DNA of 47,500 nucleotides from Neocallimastix lanati (nom. inval.) (taxonomy: Eukaryota > Neocallimastigomycota > Neocallimastigomycetes > Neocallimastigales > Neocallimastigaceae): NCBI GenBank assembly GCA_016946835.1, contig JACVTC010000105.1:300001-347500 (forward strand), given 5' to 3'. The translations under genes were made by a program, and so were the position numbers. This document shows, piece by piece, positions 26,491-37,263 of the stretch; the first letter of the stretch is position 1; the number at the start of each line of letters is the position of its first letter. The notes under the pieces are model-generated. The model saw only the letters and a program-made list of their open reading frames with translations. It was not told where the DNA came from and searched no databases.

Positions 26491-28773
26491 ATGTCATCTA
26501 TTAAATCTGCTATTGCTCTTCTTGGTGCTTCTGCTGTTATTGCTGCTCCAACGAAGTGTTCTGTAGCTGTAAATAATAAATATGATGATTATGCTCAACG
26601 TGCTATTGAACACTATAATATTGTTACTGGTAATGGTTCATATCAATCTGAATATTTCTCTCCAGAAAATGTTCCATACCACTCAATTGAAACTATGATG
26701 GTTGAAGCTCCAGATCATGGTCATGAATCTGTATCTGAAACTTACTCCTTCTGGGTTTGGTTAGAAGCAGTTCATGGTAAACTTACTGGTAACTATGATG
26801 GAGTTTCCACTGCTTGGAGTTACTTAGAAAAGCATCTTATTCCAGATAGTAAGAATCAACCAGGTAACAGTAGATACAATGCTTCTTCTCCAGCTACTTA
26901 TGCTCCAGAAGATGATGACATTGAAAACTATCCAGCTCAACTTGTCTTTCAAGATGGTATTGTTGGTCAAGATCCAATTGCTAAGGAACTTCAACAAGCT
27001 TATGGTACTTGGGATATCTATGCTATGCACTGGATTATTGATGGTGATAACTGGTATGGTTATGGTCAACAAGGTGATGGTAAGTCTAAGCCATCTTTCA
27101 TTAACACCTTCCAACGTGGTGCCTCTGAATCAGCATGGAAGACTGTTCCACACCCATGTTGGGAAACTATGAAGTGGGGTGGTCCTAACGGTTTCTTAGA
27201 TCTTTTCACTGGTGATAAATCCTATGCTAAGCAATGGAGATACACTGCTGCTCCAGATGCTGATGCTCGTGCTATTCAAGCTGCCTACTTTGGTTATATT
27301 TGGGCTAAAGAAGATGGAGTTGATCTTTCTTCTGTTGCTTCAAAGGCTGCTAAGCTTGGTGATTACTTACGTTACTCACATTACGATAAATACTTTAAGA
27401 AGATTGGTAACTGTATTGATTATCAACGTTGTGCTGCTGGTAGCGGTAAGAACTCTGCTCACTACCTTATCTCATGGTACTTTGCCTGGGGTGGAGGTAT
27501 TCAAGGTGACTGGTCATGGAGAATTGGTTCTTCCCACACCCACAGTGGTTACCAAAATCCATTAACTGCTTGGATTCTTTCAACTGAATCAGCCTTTAAA
27601 CCAAAGGGATCTACTGCCGTCAAGGATTGGTCAACCTCTTTAGATCGTCAATTAGAATTATTCAGATGGTTACAATCTGCTGAAGGTTGTATTGCTGGTG
27701 GAGCCACCAACTCATGGCAAGGTCACTATGCTCAACCAGATAGTGATATTACCACTTTCTATGGTATGTTCTACGACTGGCAACCAGTTTACCACGATCC
27801 ACCATCCAACAATTGGACTGGTATGCAAGGTTGGGGTATGGAACGTGTCTGTTCCCTTTACTACCTTTCTGGTAACGAAAAGGCTGGAAAGATTTGTCAA
27901 GAATGGGCTAAGTGGGTTAAGGAAAACACTCGTGTTATTGGTGGTGAAGTTGTTCATGCCACTAACTTAGAATGGACAGGTAATCCAGATGAATGGAAAT
28001 CTTCAAACTTTAACAAGAATGGTCTTAACTCTCAACTTCATGGTACTGTTTCTTCTGAAGGTACTGATCTTGGTTCAATTGCTTCTATCATTAAGGCTTT
28101 AATGTGGGTTTCCTTAAAGGATGAAGATTCTGAAGGTCTCCGACTTGTTATTGATGTAATGGATGCTATTGAAAACTACAGAGACGATCTTGGTTACGCT
28201 GTTGAAGAAGCTCGTGAAGATTACAATAAGTTCGAAGAAAATGTTTACATTCCTTCAGGTTGGACTGGTAAGAACGCTCAAGGTGCTAACATCAGAAGTG
28301 GTGTTAAGTTCATTGATATTCGTCCAAAATACAAGCAAGATAAGGATTGGGCTCAAGTTGAAGACTACCTTAACGGTGGTAACCCTCCAAAATTCACTTA
28401 TCACAGATTCTGGGGACAAACAGAAATTATGGTTGCCAATGGTCTTATTTCTATCTATGATGTTGAATCATATGTCCGTGTCACAGCATATCATCCTGCT
28501 ATTTGTTCTACTTCTATTATTGCTCAAGGTTACAAATGTTGTTCTGATAGATGTGAAGTTGTCTACCAAGATGGTGATGGTGACTGGGGTGTAGAAAACG
28601 GCGAATGGTGTGGTTGTAGTGTTAGATCTAGATCTGAAGAAGTTTGTCCAACCAGCATTACTGATCAAGGTTACAAATGTTGTTCAACTTGTGGTACCGT
28701 TTACTACACTGATGACGATGGTGATTGGGGTGTTGAAAACAATGAATGGTGTGGTATGCCATGCAATTGTTAA
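26491..28773 (+). CDS. cel48A: GH48 exocellulase (cellobiohydrolase) with two fungal dockerins, copy B
   Basis: This 760-residue intronless paralogue of the gene at 18612 has the same layout: signal peptide (residues 1-18), GH48 domain to about residue 660, and dockerins at about 672-709 and 719-760. The catalytic domains differ at only a handful of residues (for example N/H and S/N near residue 95-105, and N/I in the KNTRV region). Most substitutions and all length changes fall in three places: after the signal peptide, where copy A's MKKRGA is replaced by TKCSVAVNNKY; in the linker before dockerin 1 (VESYVRVTAYHPAI); and between the dockerins (SVRSRSEEV in place of GGGSEEV). Expected role: secreted, cellulosome-bound processive cellobiohydrolase. 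Both copies have intact reading frames, so both are probably functional. Confidence 0.98.
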   Translation: MSSIKSAIALLGASAVIAAPTKCSVAVNNKYDDYAQRAIEHYNIVTGNGSYQSEYFSPENVPYHSIETMMVEAPDHGHESVSETYSFWVWLEAVHGKLTGNYDGVSTAWSYLEKHLIPDSKNQPGNSRYNASSPATYAPEDDDIENYPAQLVFQDGIVGQDPIAKELQQAYGTWDIYAMHWIIDGDNWYGYGQQGDGKSKPSFINTFQRGASESAWKTVPHPCWETMKWGGPNGFLDLFTGDKSYAKQWRYTAAPDADARAIQAAYFGYIWAKEDGVDLSSVASKAAKLGDYLRYSHYDKYFKKIGNCIDYQRCAAGSGKNSAHYLISWYFAWGGGIQGDWSWRIGSSHTHSGYQNPLTAWILSTESAFKPKGSTAVKDWSTSLDRQLELFRWLQSAEGCIAGGATNSWQGHYAQPDSDITTFYGMFYDWQPVYHDPPSNNWTGMQGWGMERVCSLYYLSGNEKAGKICQEWAKWVKENTRVIGGEVVHATNLEWTGNPDEWKSSNFNKNGLNSQLHGTVSSEGTDLGSIASIIKALMWVSLKDEDSEGLRLVIDVMDAIENYRDDLGYAVEEAREDYNKFEENVYIPSGWTGKNAQGANIRSGVKFIDIRPKYKQDKDWAQVEDYLNGGNPPKFTYHRFWGQTEIMVANGLISIYDVESYVRVTAYHPAICSTSIIAQGYKCCSDRCEVVYQDGDGDWGVENGEWCGCSVRSRSEEVCPTSITDQGYKCCSTCGTVYYTDDDGDWGVENNEWCGMPCNC

Positions 28774-29205
28774 ATTATGAATATATATAAATTAATAAAA
28801 AGCAAATAAAATAAATAAAATACTATAAAATAAGTATATAAAAGGTAATAAATAAAAAGATTAATTAAAATAAAAAAAAGATTGATAAATAAAAAAAAAT
28901 TTACCAGAAAAAGAAATAAAATTAAAATAAAAATTATATAAAGAAATTAAAAAAAAAAAAAAATTACATGTTATAAAAGAAAAATAAAATCGAAAAAATA
29001 AATAAAGTTAAAAAATAAAAAATTAAAAAATGTAAGAGAATTCATAAATTTGAAGGTTATGTGTTTTTAATTAAAGTGGAAATATAAAAAATTAATTTAT
29101 TTTTATTAATTATTTTTTTTTATAGATTCTTTAATTAGATATATATTTATTTTTTAGATTTATTTTTTAGAGGACAATATATTATTAAAAGAGAAGATAA
29201 ATTGA
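28774..29205. other. GH48 copy B 3' flank
   Basis: A-rich, aligned with the copy A flank, with AATAAA hexamers near the stop codon that could serve polyadenylation. Confidence 0.6.
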
Positions 29206-29272
29206 AATAGACTTACGGGAATAAATTTTATTATGAATGTTTGTAAGTTGAAGAGGACTTTAATGACCAAGA

Positions 29273-29279
<7 letters not shown>

Positions 29280-29330
<51 letters not shown>
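29280..29330. repeat. A-homopolymer of about 50 nt
   Basis: Uninterrupted A run inside the LINE remnant of unit B. Confidence 0.95.
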
Positions 29331-29332
<2 letters not shown>

Positions 29333-30084
29333 ATTTCAAGTAATACGAAATGAATTGAATTTTTATCAATGATTGTTGAAAAAAAAAAAAAAAAAAAATA
29401 AAAATAAAACGGAAAAATTTAAAAAAAAAAAAAAAATCCTATTAATATATATATATTAATATTATTAATAGATAAATATAATACCACTAATGCAATTAGA
29501 AGTGATAGAGTTTTTGACGATTGTTCTAAATTCTACCCTTGTTGTGGAAAAGGTAAACAATCTTTTATTCATTTGATATTTTAATGTTCTTCCTTTTTCT
29601 CTATGTTGATGTAAATCGTTTGATTTTTATCGATGACCTTTTCATTTTATTTGTCGATAAAGTAAGAAATCATTAACTTACTTCCTACTTATTCTAATAC
29701 TTTAGAATATGAAAATTTCAAAAACAGGTATATTTATATACTCCTTCTTGATGGAATTTCAGCTTTTAGATGAGTTACAAATTCGATACTGGGGAACCGA
29801 GACATTTAAGTGAACAACTCCTAAAAAGTTCATAGGGGTCTACTGTTCCATATATTGTGAGGCTTGCGGAACATCTTGCCAATACAATACCAATCATTAG
29901 TAGCTCTCTTGAATTATTTTTTTGAGAGGTTTTGCAAAAAAACACTTTTATTATCAGGAGGGCTGATGTCGTACAGATATGGCAAGGAATAGTGCAGTAG
30001 TAGTTCTGTTACTTTTCATCAATACGCATTTACTAATAGTATCGCTCCGAAACACGGAACCTATAGTAAGTAATTCAATTTTTG

Positions 30085-30304
30085 ACGATCAGAAATATCA
30101 TTTGCAAATGAGCAAGCAGAAGATAAATGTGAAGATTTGGAACCTTTAGAATAAATAATACTACTACCAGTAAGATTAGCAACAGTCCAGTCAAGGAAAT
30201 TTTTCGATAATATACTTCTTAAGTTTTTCGAAGGACATGTTAGAATCCCCTAAAAGAACAGCAGGTGAATTTTCCTTATGTTTCTAAATTTTTGACGTTA
30301 TTTT

Positions 30305-30341
<37 letters not shown>

Positions 30342-31260
30342 CTTCTAGATTCTTTACTTCTTCCTTTTTTCCTTTACTTAACCATTTTTCCATTTCAGAG
30401 AAAGCATTTAAACGAGCTTCATGTCATCTATATTGAGGAAAGTAGATATTGCCAATAGACCATTTTTTGATTCCAAAATGATGTCAGACTAACTGATATA
30501 ATGTAATTGTAGTTGGCATTTTTCAGCAGTATAAGAACAGGAATTATGAACACCGATATATAAACCTCTTATTCCAGGGATTTTGGAATTAGCACAAAGA
30601 AAAATAGAATTGTAACCAAAAAATAGAAGGAGAGCTCTCTATAGAGAGAAAATTACTATTACCAGTTTCCTGAAGGTATATATATACATACAAGTTTAAA
30701 TACTGAAGTTAAATGCATAACACCATCTTTCTGTTCAGAATTCCAACCATTTATATTCCAGCTAGAACATAAATTGAAGAAAGAAAAGCTAGAATAAAGA
30801 TGGCATAATTAGAAATCTATACCAAAGGATTTAATTTTTCTCTTAATTTTTTTAATTTTTTTAACTTTATTATAATTGGATTTGCGGTCATTAGAATTTG
30901 AATAACCTTTTACATTCTTTAAAATTAATTTTAAAAGAGGAATGAAGGCCATCATTTAACAAATCTTAGAATTGTTTAAAGGTATTACTAATTGAAAGCA
31001 TTTACTTTAATAATAAAACAAGAACCATATAATTGTAAAATTTTTCTAACGATTGAAAAGATGATATTCAAACAAAAGAACTAGATAAATTACTGATACA
31101 GTTGTAAAGTTTTTTTACTGACCAATTTTTGAGTTTATGATTGAATATCATATAGAATTTGTTGAATAAACATCTGTAATGGCTGACACCACAGTGAAAG
31201 TTTGAATTATATAGAAATGAGTTTGTAGTACCCAATAATTGTAAAATACTCAAAATAATA
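30085..31260 (-). pseudogene. Inverted LINE segment: AP-endonuclease domain
   Basis: On the minus strand, SSWNINGWNSEQKDG (about 30770-30725) is the start of a LINE endonuclease domain (W-N-x-N-G). It is followed by LQETGNSN-type, RGLYIGVHNSCS (about 30570-30535), PQYRWHEARLNAFSEMEKWL (shifted frames, about 30440-30380), PAVLLGDSNMSF (the G-D-x-N metal-binding block, about 30265-30230) and DWTVANLTGSSIIYSKGSKS (about 30195-30135). These are the ordered motifs of the exonuclease-endonuclease-phosphatase fold. Upstream (31250-30790) it is still weakly coding and may be the preceding ORF. Stops and frameshifts are present. Confidence 0.75.
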
Positions 31261-31869
31261 ATACTGTAGAATTTTAATATTAAATTTGTGATAATTATAA
31301 TTAAAAAATAAGCTGAGTGATTAGATAATTATAGGTAAGTTTGTTCTTTTTTTTTTTTTTTTTTTGTATAACATAACATTGAAGTTTGACTATTGTTGAG
31401 AATAATAAATCAAATTTTGTAGAAGGATTAATGTATTAATCTGGAAATATTTTAAAGCAAGATTTAATATAAAGTAAAAGAATAAAGATAATAAAAATAT
31501 TAATATAAAAATTAGTAAAGTAGAAGAAAGGAAAGATAAGTGCTCAATTCATTCATATGGAGAAGAAAAAAGGAAATGAATAAATAAATAAAAAAAAAAA
31601 AGAAAATGAAGGATAAAGGAATAGAAAGAAATAGAATAAAAAGAAAAAAAGAAAAAAGGTTATACTTAACCTGGCTCAGACAAGACGCTAAATACATATA
31701 TAAATATATATATATAGTAAAAAAAAAAAATATATATATATATATAAAGTATATATATAATATATTAAATATAAAATTATATATAATAATAATAATAAAC
31801 AAAAGATAAAAAGGAATAAAAAAGTTAGTAAAGAAAAAAATTAAATAGTTTCATGATAAAAAACTAAAA

Positions 31870-31908
<39 letters not shown>

Positions 31909-31954
31909 TTGATTAAAACAGAAATAAAAATGAAATGAAATCAGTAAATTAAAT
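31261..31954. other. Low-complexity part of LINE remnant B
   Basis: A/G-rich (AGAAAAAAAGAAAA) and TA repeats. The only GC-richer piece is AACCTGGCTCAGACAAGACGC at 31667-31688. No gene recognised. Confidence 0.5.
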
Positions 31955-32096
31955 TTCTAAACTCCTACAGATCGATCATTAATATTAATATACTATATGA
32001 ACTATTATTTCCTGTACCAAGGGAAGTACTGATAGTAATACCCCCCTCAGAAACACCATTTCTAGTGGTAAGCTCCTCAGGGGTTGAGATCTAGCT
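31955..32096. other. GC-richer island before the LINE 3' end
   Basis: Open on both strands. Plus reads FPVPREVLIVIPPSETPFLV ending in TAG at 32094; minus reads STPEELTTRNGVSEGGITIS. It sits about 50 bp before the conserved LINE 3' terminus, so it may be the last coding segment of a LINE. The strand cannot be decided by eye. Confidence 0.4.
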
Positions 32097-32142
32097 AAAA
32101 AAAATATAAATATAATTTATAAATGAAAAAAATAAATAAAAA

Positions 32143-32165
32143 GTAAAGATTGCAATAATTGTGGC

Positions 32166-32246
<81 letters not shown>
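32143..32246 (+). other. LINE 3' terminus with A78 tail (copy B)
   Basis: GATTGCAATAATTGTGGCTG-TA followed by about 78 A. The paralogous tail in unit A has about 15 A. Confidence 0.8.
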
Positions 32247-32249
<3 letters not shown>

Positions 32250-32819
32250 AATAATTAATAAATTTAAAAACAATCATAATAATAATATATAATCATTAAT
32301 AAAAATATATAATTCATAATTATCAATAAATAATTCATAATAATAAATTGTTAAGTAATAAAATAATAAAAAATATTAATAATTAAAATAATAAAACAGT
32401 TAAAATAATAAATTCAATAGAGTAATATGAAATAATTATAATATATTATTTGAAATTGTGAATAGTTTTATTTTTTATTCATTTATATATTTTTCATTGT
32501 ACTTAAATATTTATTTATTTATTTTATTTTTTTTTTAAAAAAAATTTTTTTTTTTTTAGTCTTAATAAAAAATATTAAAACAATAAAACGGATAATATTC
32601 TTAATAAATATATATATTTATTAAGAATATAATTTGATTTCACTTTTTAAATTATTATTATTATTATTATTATTATTGTTATTGTTATTGTTTTTTTATC
32701 AAAATATTTTTAAATTTAAAAGTCATATATAAAATATGACAATTTTAATAAAATTCAATTTTTATTTTTATAATAACAAAGAAAATAAAGAAAAAATTAA
32801 ATTATTGCGGTATTATTAC

Positions 32820-32851
<32 letters not shown>

Positions 32852-32886
32852 ATATAAATAGTTTAAAAAATATACATAGCACATAA

Positions 32887-32917
<31 letters not shown>

Positions 32918-32953
32918 TTAAATTTATATATATATATATATATATATCTTTTT
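32247..32953. other. AT-rich block between LINE and esterase, unit B
   Basis: Aligned with 22921-23359. Contains ATT repeats at about 32657-32690 and T runs at 32821-32848 and 32901-32919. No gene. Confidence 0.6.
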
Positions 32954-33831
32954 TTAAAGTAAAATAGATATGATAATGATAGAATTTATTAAAATTAAAA
33001 CCATATTTACAAATAATGATGATGCTTCATTTATTATTAATAATTTATGAATATCATCTGCTATAACTTTATGAACTTTTTTTGAAAGGTGAAGATCATC
33101 TACCCAAATATAATGATCTACATGATGATCCTCATCTTCATTTTCCACTAGAGTTAAGTTATTATATTTAAATTCTAAATTTTTATAATTTTGTATGATA
33201 TAATTTAATTCTTCATTAACATTATAAACAAAAACATTGACATCATCATAACGTTGAGAGAATTTAGCAGCTTTCTCATTAATACGTTCATTAAATACCT
33301 CTACATTTTCTTTAATCACATTTTTATTATAGAGATTTTCATTTGGAAACCTATCCAATGGTAATTCATTAAAAAACATAAAATTTCTACCACCAATACC
33401 GTAAGTACCATCTAATGTATTAAAGAGACTATCAACAATAATATTATATGTTTCATTGAGTAAATTTTTATATTTTTCACGGTCAATATATGTTATATCA
33501 TTAGTTCCAAACCAATAAATAAATAAAGTATCAATACTATTCCATTTGTTCTCATATTCTTTTCCCTTAGACATTCTGTCAATAAAATATTGATTTTGAA
33601 CCAAATAAGATATCTTATAATCTTTTCTTGGGATACTATATCATAATATAATATATATCAAATTAATAGTACAAAATAAAATATAGAGTTATATAAATTT
33701 AGTTTAATATACTTATTATCTTTTTATTATTTTAGAAATAAATATAAAATAGTTTTTAAATAAAAAATTATTATTATTATTATTATCAATACTATCAATA
33801 CTATTATTATTATTATTTCTTATAAATAATT

Positions 33832-33872
<41 letters not shown>

Positions 33873-34472
33873 ATATTGACGAAATGTAATTTATATTTTT
33901 TTTAAAAAAAAATATTAAATATAATTATTATTATTTATTTACATATAATTATCTATTACAGCTCCAGAAAAAGCAAAATTCCATAATGTTATATTATTTT
34001 TTTGTGATAGCAGAATAGCCCAATTGTCTCCAAGTGAATGATTCTTTAAAAAAAATATATTAAAAAAAATATATATATATATATATGAATAAGGATGAAG
34101 TATACATTTAAGTTTAATTCAATTATAAAAATTATTTATATATCAATTATACTTTTCCAGTATAAGTCATATCATTTATATTTGTATCTACGCTTGATAA
34201 AGAATCACTTTTTATCATTTTTTTTTTTTATTATTATTTTAAAAATATTAATACAACAATAAAAAAAAAATTTTTATCATAATATAAATAAATTTAATAT
34301 GTAAAAAAAAAAAAAAATACCCAAACACCACTAAATTTCTTATAGAATTAAAATCAAAAGGAATTTCATTTTTTGAAAAATATGTTATTGATGATTCACA
34401 GCCTTCAGAAAAGGAAAAAACTGTTTGAAATATACAAATTAAAACATATCCAGAAAAAATTAAATGATTCAT
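32954..34472 (-). CDS. Secreted SGNH/GDSL esterase, 4 exons, possible membrane anchor
   Basis: Inferred exons 34472-34321, 34207-34153, 34043-33943 and 33635-32954 give 990 nt (329 residues plus stop). Introns of 113, 109 and 307 nt all have GT-AG ends and compatible phases. Residues 1-20 are a signal peptide (MNHLIFSGYVLICIFQTVFS). F-G-D-S at 50-53, completed only by splicing, is block I with the catalytic Ser; a G-containing block II follows in exon 3 (LWNFAFSGAVIDN); FGTND at 145-149 is block III with the Asn; D282-D-L-H285 (YIWVDDLHLS) is block V with catalytic Asp and His. This is the SGNH hydrolase fold used by fungal acetylesterases (CE16-like). The last 20 residues are strongly hydrophobic after a small-residue ASS, suggesting a GPI signal or a membrane anchor. 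No dockerin is present. The substrate is unproven. Confidence 0.88.
33833..33870. repeat. A-homopolymer of about 38 nt in esterase intron 3
   Basis: The run lies between the GTAAAT donor at 33942 and the TATAG acceptor at 33636. Confidence 0.9.
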
Positions 34473-34489
34473 GATTTTTTAACTTAATG

Positions 34490-34521
<32 letters not shown>

Positions 34522-34653
34522 TTGACTTCACTTTTTTTTTTATGTGTATGTGTATTAATTTTTTATTATTTTATATAAAAAGTAATTTCTAAATAATTAC
34601 TTCAAATATACATATATTTTAATATGTATATGATATTTATAATAATTTAGTGG

Positions 34654-34690
<37 letters not shown>

Positions 34691-34776
34691 TAGTTAAAAT
34701 GAAAAATAATTATTTTTTTATTTAAAAATTAATAAAATTTAATGTTTTATTAATTTTTAAATAATGTAATTTCATT

Positions 34777-34829
<53 letters not shown>

Positions 34830-35586
34830 AAAGTTTATTAATTAAATTATTATATTAAAATCTATTTTATACTCAATAATAATATATTATTTAGTATAAT
34901 GTAATATTAATATATCTTTTAAAGGTTATAATTAATTTTTAGTTTAAAAAAAATAAAAATAAAAATAAATATAAAAATAAAAATAAAATAATTAATATAA
35001 CAAATAATATGATTTTTAATATATATTCAGAAAAATAAGATAAAATAAAAAAGAATAATTAATAAATTAATAAAAATGTATTTGTAATAATAATAATAAT
35101 AATAATTTTCTTATATATTTATGGAAGAATTGCTTTAATAAAATAAATGTTTTTTTAAATATTAAATTATATTTTAATAATTTTATTCTTCTCAATAATT
35201 TACTGTTACATCATCTTTAAAATAGTAAAGTTAATATATGATATTATTATTAATAATTATTTTTTTTTTTAAATACATTCAATGGAAATGAATTTTTATA
35301 ACTGATTGGATTCAGTAAACATTGATATAAACAGTGATAATGGAATTTAGGCTAGAGCAAAAAATAATAAAATTTTATTGGATTTTTTAAATAAACTTTT
35401 TTTTTTAAATGATTTTATGCATAAAAGATTTATATATATATATATATGAAAATAGAACAATATTTATTTGAATATGGAGCAGACATAAAGTACTAAGAAA
35501 TAAAAAAAATTAATAATAGTAAATATTTTAAGTTTAACATTTTCTAAATGCATATAATTTTTTGTTTTTGCTTTTTACAATTGGTA

Positions 35587-35619
<33 letters not shown>

Positions 35620-35844
35620 TATAACTATAATATTTTATTAGCTATGTTTATTTGCAAAAAAAAAAAAAAAAAAAAGATCATTTTCTTTAAATTATTATAT
35701 CTGTATAATTAATTAAAATATACATAAAAATTTTTTTTATTTCCTTTTTTATTCAAATATTTAATAAAAAATTAAGAAAAAGTATTATTATCTGAATAAT
35801 TTAAAGCTTTTTTTTTTTTTAATAAATAAATGAATAAATAAATG

Positions 35845-35877
<33 letters not shown>

Positions 35878-35999
35878 TTATTTTAAATTAATCCTTTGTT
35901 AATATATTATTTAAAAAAAATATATAGATACAGATACTTTTTATTAATTAGTTTTCTATTATAATTAATATCATTATTATTATTTTTTTATTATTATTA

Positions 36000-36033
<34 letters not shown>

Positions 36034-36099
36034 ATTATAATTTGCATAAGATAGAGCATTAATTAAAAAATTATATGGCTATGAATTTATTGTAATGAG

Positions 36100-36145
<46 letters not shown>

Positions 36146-36788
36146 ACCAGTAATTAAGTCAATTATAACCTGCTATCGTTATGAAATTAATATTTTTGTC
36201 CATAGGAAGGAAAGCTTCTAATCGAATAGTAAATTTAGATAGTATATAAAATTTTACATTTCAAAAAATTATATATTATGAATATATTTAATAAAAAAAT
36301 AAATTATACAAAATAAATTTAAAATTAATAAATAAATAAAATAATTAAATATTCTATGGAATTAAAAATATAAATAAATTAATAATATTATAATATATTA
36401 TAAATATTATAATATATTATAAATATTATAATATAAAATAAAAATTGAATAAAATAAAATATATTATAATGAAATGAAATAATAATATAGTTATTATATT
36501 AAATTTGGAGGAATTAATAATAATATATTTATTATGATTTTTAAAGTTTTTAAATTTATTTTATTATAAATTGTTTATTATTAAAAGATAGATTTAAAAT
36601 AATAATTATAGTAAAATATCGTCATATGTATTACTTTAAAAAAGATTATTTTTTATTTTTATTATTTTTTTTTTTATTTCATTTATTTGCACTTTTTTTT
36701 TTAATGAATAAATAAAAATATAATAATATTCATATTTTTTAAATTTTCAACTTATAAAATTCAATTATAAGTTCTTTACTTTTATTCC
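34473..36788. other. AT-rich intergenic with several long A runs
   Basis: Promoter side of the esterase and tail of unit B (to about 35915), then unique sequence. Long A runs lie at about 34491-34516, 34656-34688, 34780-34827 and 36101-36144. A slightly less A/T-rich patch at 36145-36240 (CACCAGTAATTAAGTCAATT) shows no coding frame I could support. Confidence 0.65.
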
Positions 36789-37263
36789 TTAAACAACAAC
36801 TTTTAATAATAATACAGAAATTTTCATGTGATATATTGATTTATCTTTATTATAATTTATTGTATTAAATTTAAAAGGATATCCATATATATTGGAATAT
36901 TGATACATTTCGCTTTTAGCATTTTCATAAATAGTATTTTCTATTGTGAAATTTTGAAAACATTACAATGGCAATTCTATGGTCATTTTTCTTTTCTTCT
37001 TAAATTATTTTTAGAGAACCATTAGATATAAGATTGTATAAATAATGCTTTATTCCATCATCTTCATTTTTATCAACAGTTATATGACCTTCAGTTATAT
37101 TTATTTGAAGAGGAAAGAAATCATCAGATACTTTGAAATATTATTATATCTTTGGTTTATTTGATAGTGATAAATTTTATTGTTTATTTTTATTAATTAT
37201 AAATTGGAATTGTAACATAGAAAAAATATTGATTATTCTTCTTAACGCACATTTGATATTCAT
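36789..37263 (-). pseudogene. Unrecognised small protein pseudogene
   Basis: From the ATG at 37263 the minus strand encodes MNIKCALRRIINIFSMLQFQ, a signal-like start. After three TAA codons in a short A-rich stretch it encodes KVSDDFFPLQINITEGHITV and DKNEDDGIKHYLYNLISNGS. A further stop and a frame change precede FTIENTIYENAKSEMYQYSN and a clean end at 36789. The long coherent stretches with acidic and aromatic residues show this was a gene. I do not recognise the family. Confidence 0.55.

Larger units (their letters stand above)
29206..32246 (+). mobile_element. LINE remnant in unit B, with inverted internal segment
   Basis: Plus strand 29490-29560 reads RSDRVFDDCSKFYPCCGKGK and then an H-x4-C spacing, like the C-terminal zinc-binding region of LINE polymerases. 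29830-29990 reads VPYIVRLAEHLANTIPIISS, matching unit A. From about 30085 to 31260 the coding sense switches to the minus strand (listed separately). The element closes at 32143-32246 with GATTGCAATAATTGTGGCTG-TA and a 78-nt A run. Its 3' side then aligns with the flank of the unit A LINE, so both units carry the LINE at the same position. Numerous stops; inactive. Confidence 0.78.
25331..35915. repeat. Segmental duplication, unit B (about 10.6 kb)
   Basis: Second copy of unit A in head-to-tail order. It is longer because of a roughly 510-bp block in the GH48 promoter, a LINE remnant about 1.5 kb longer, the retained exons of the esterase and longer homopolymers. Confidence 0.9.

Noticed and set aside
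29800-30060. Minus-strand reading as the continuation of the inverted endonuclease
   Set aside because: The plus-strand reading (IVRLAEHLANTIPIISS) is shared with unit A and is the real coding sense; the inversion begins only near 30.085 kb.
31512-31809. Overlapping opposite-strand frames near 31.6 kb
   Set aside because: Low-complexity A/G and TA repeats produce Lys/Arg/Ile/Tyr-rich or Phe/Ile-rich strings without domain character.
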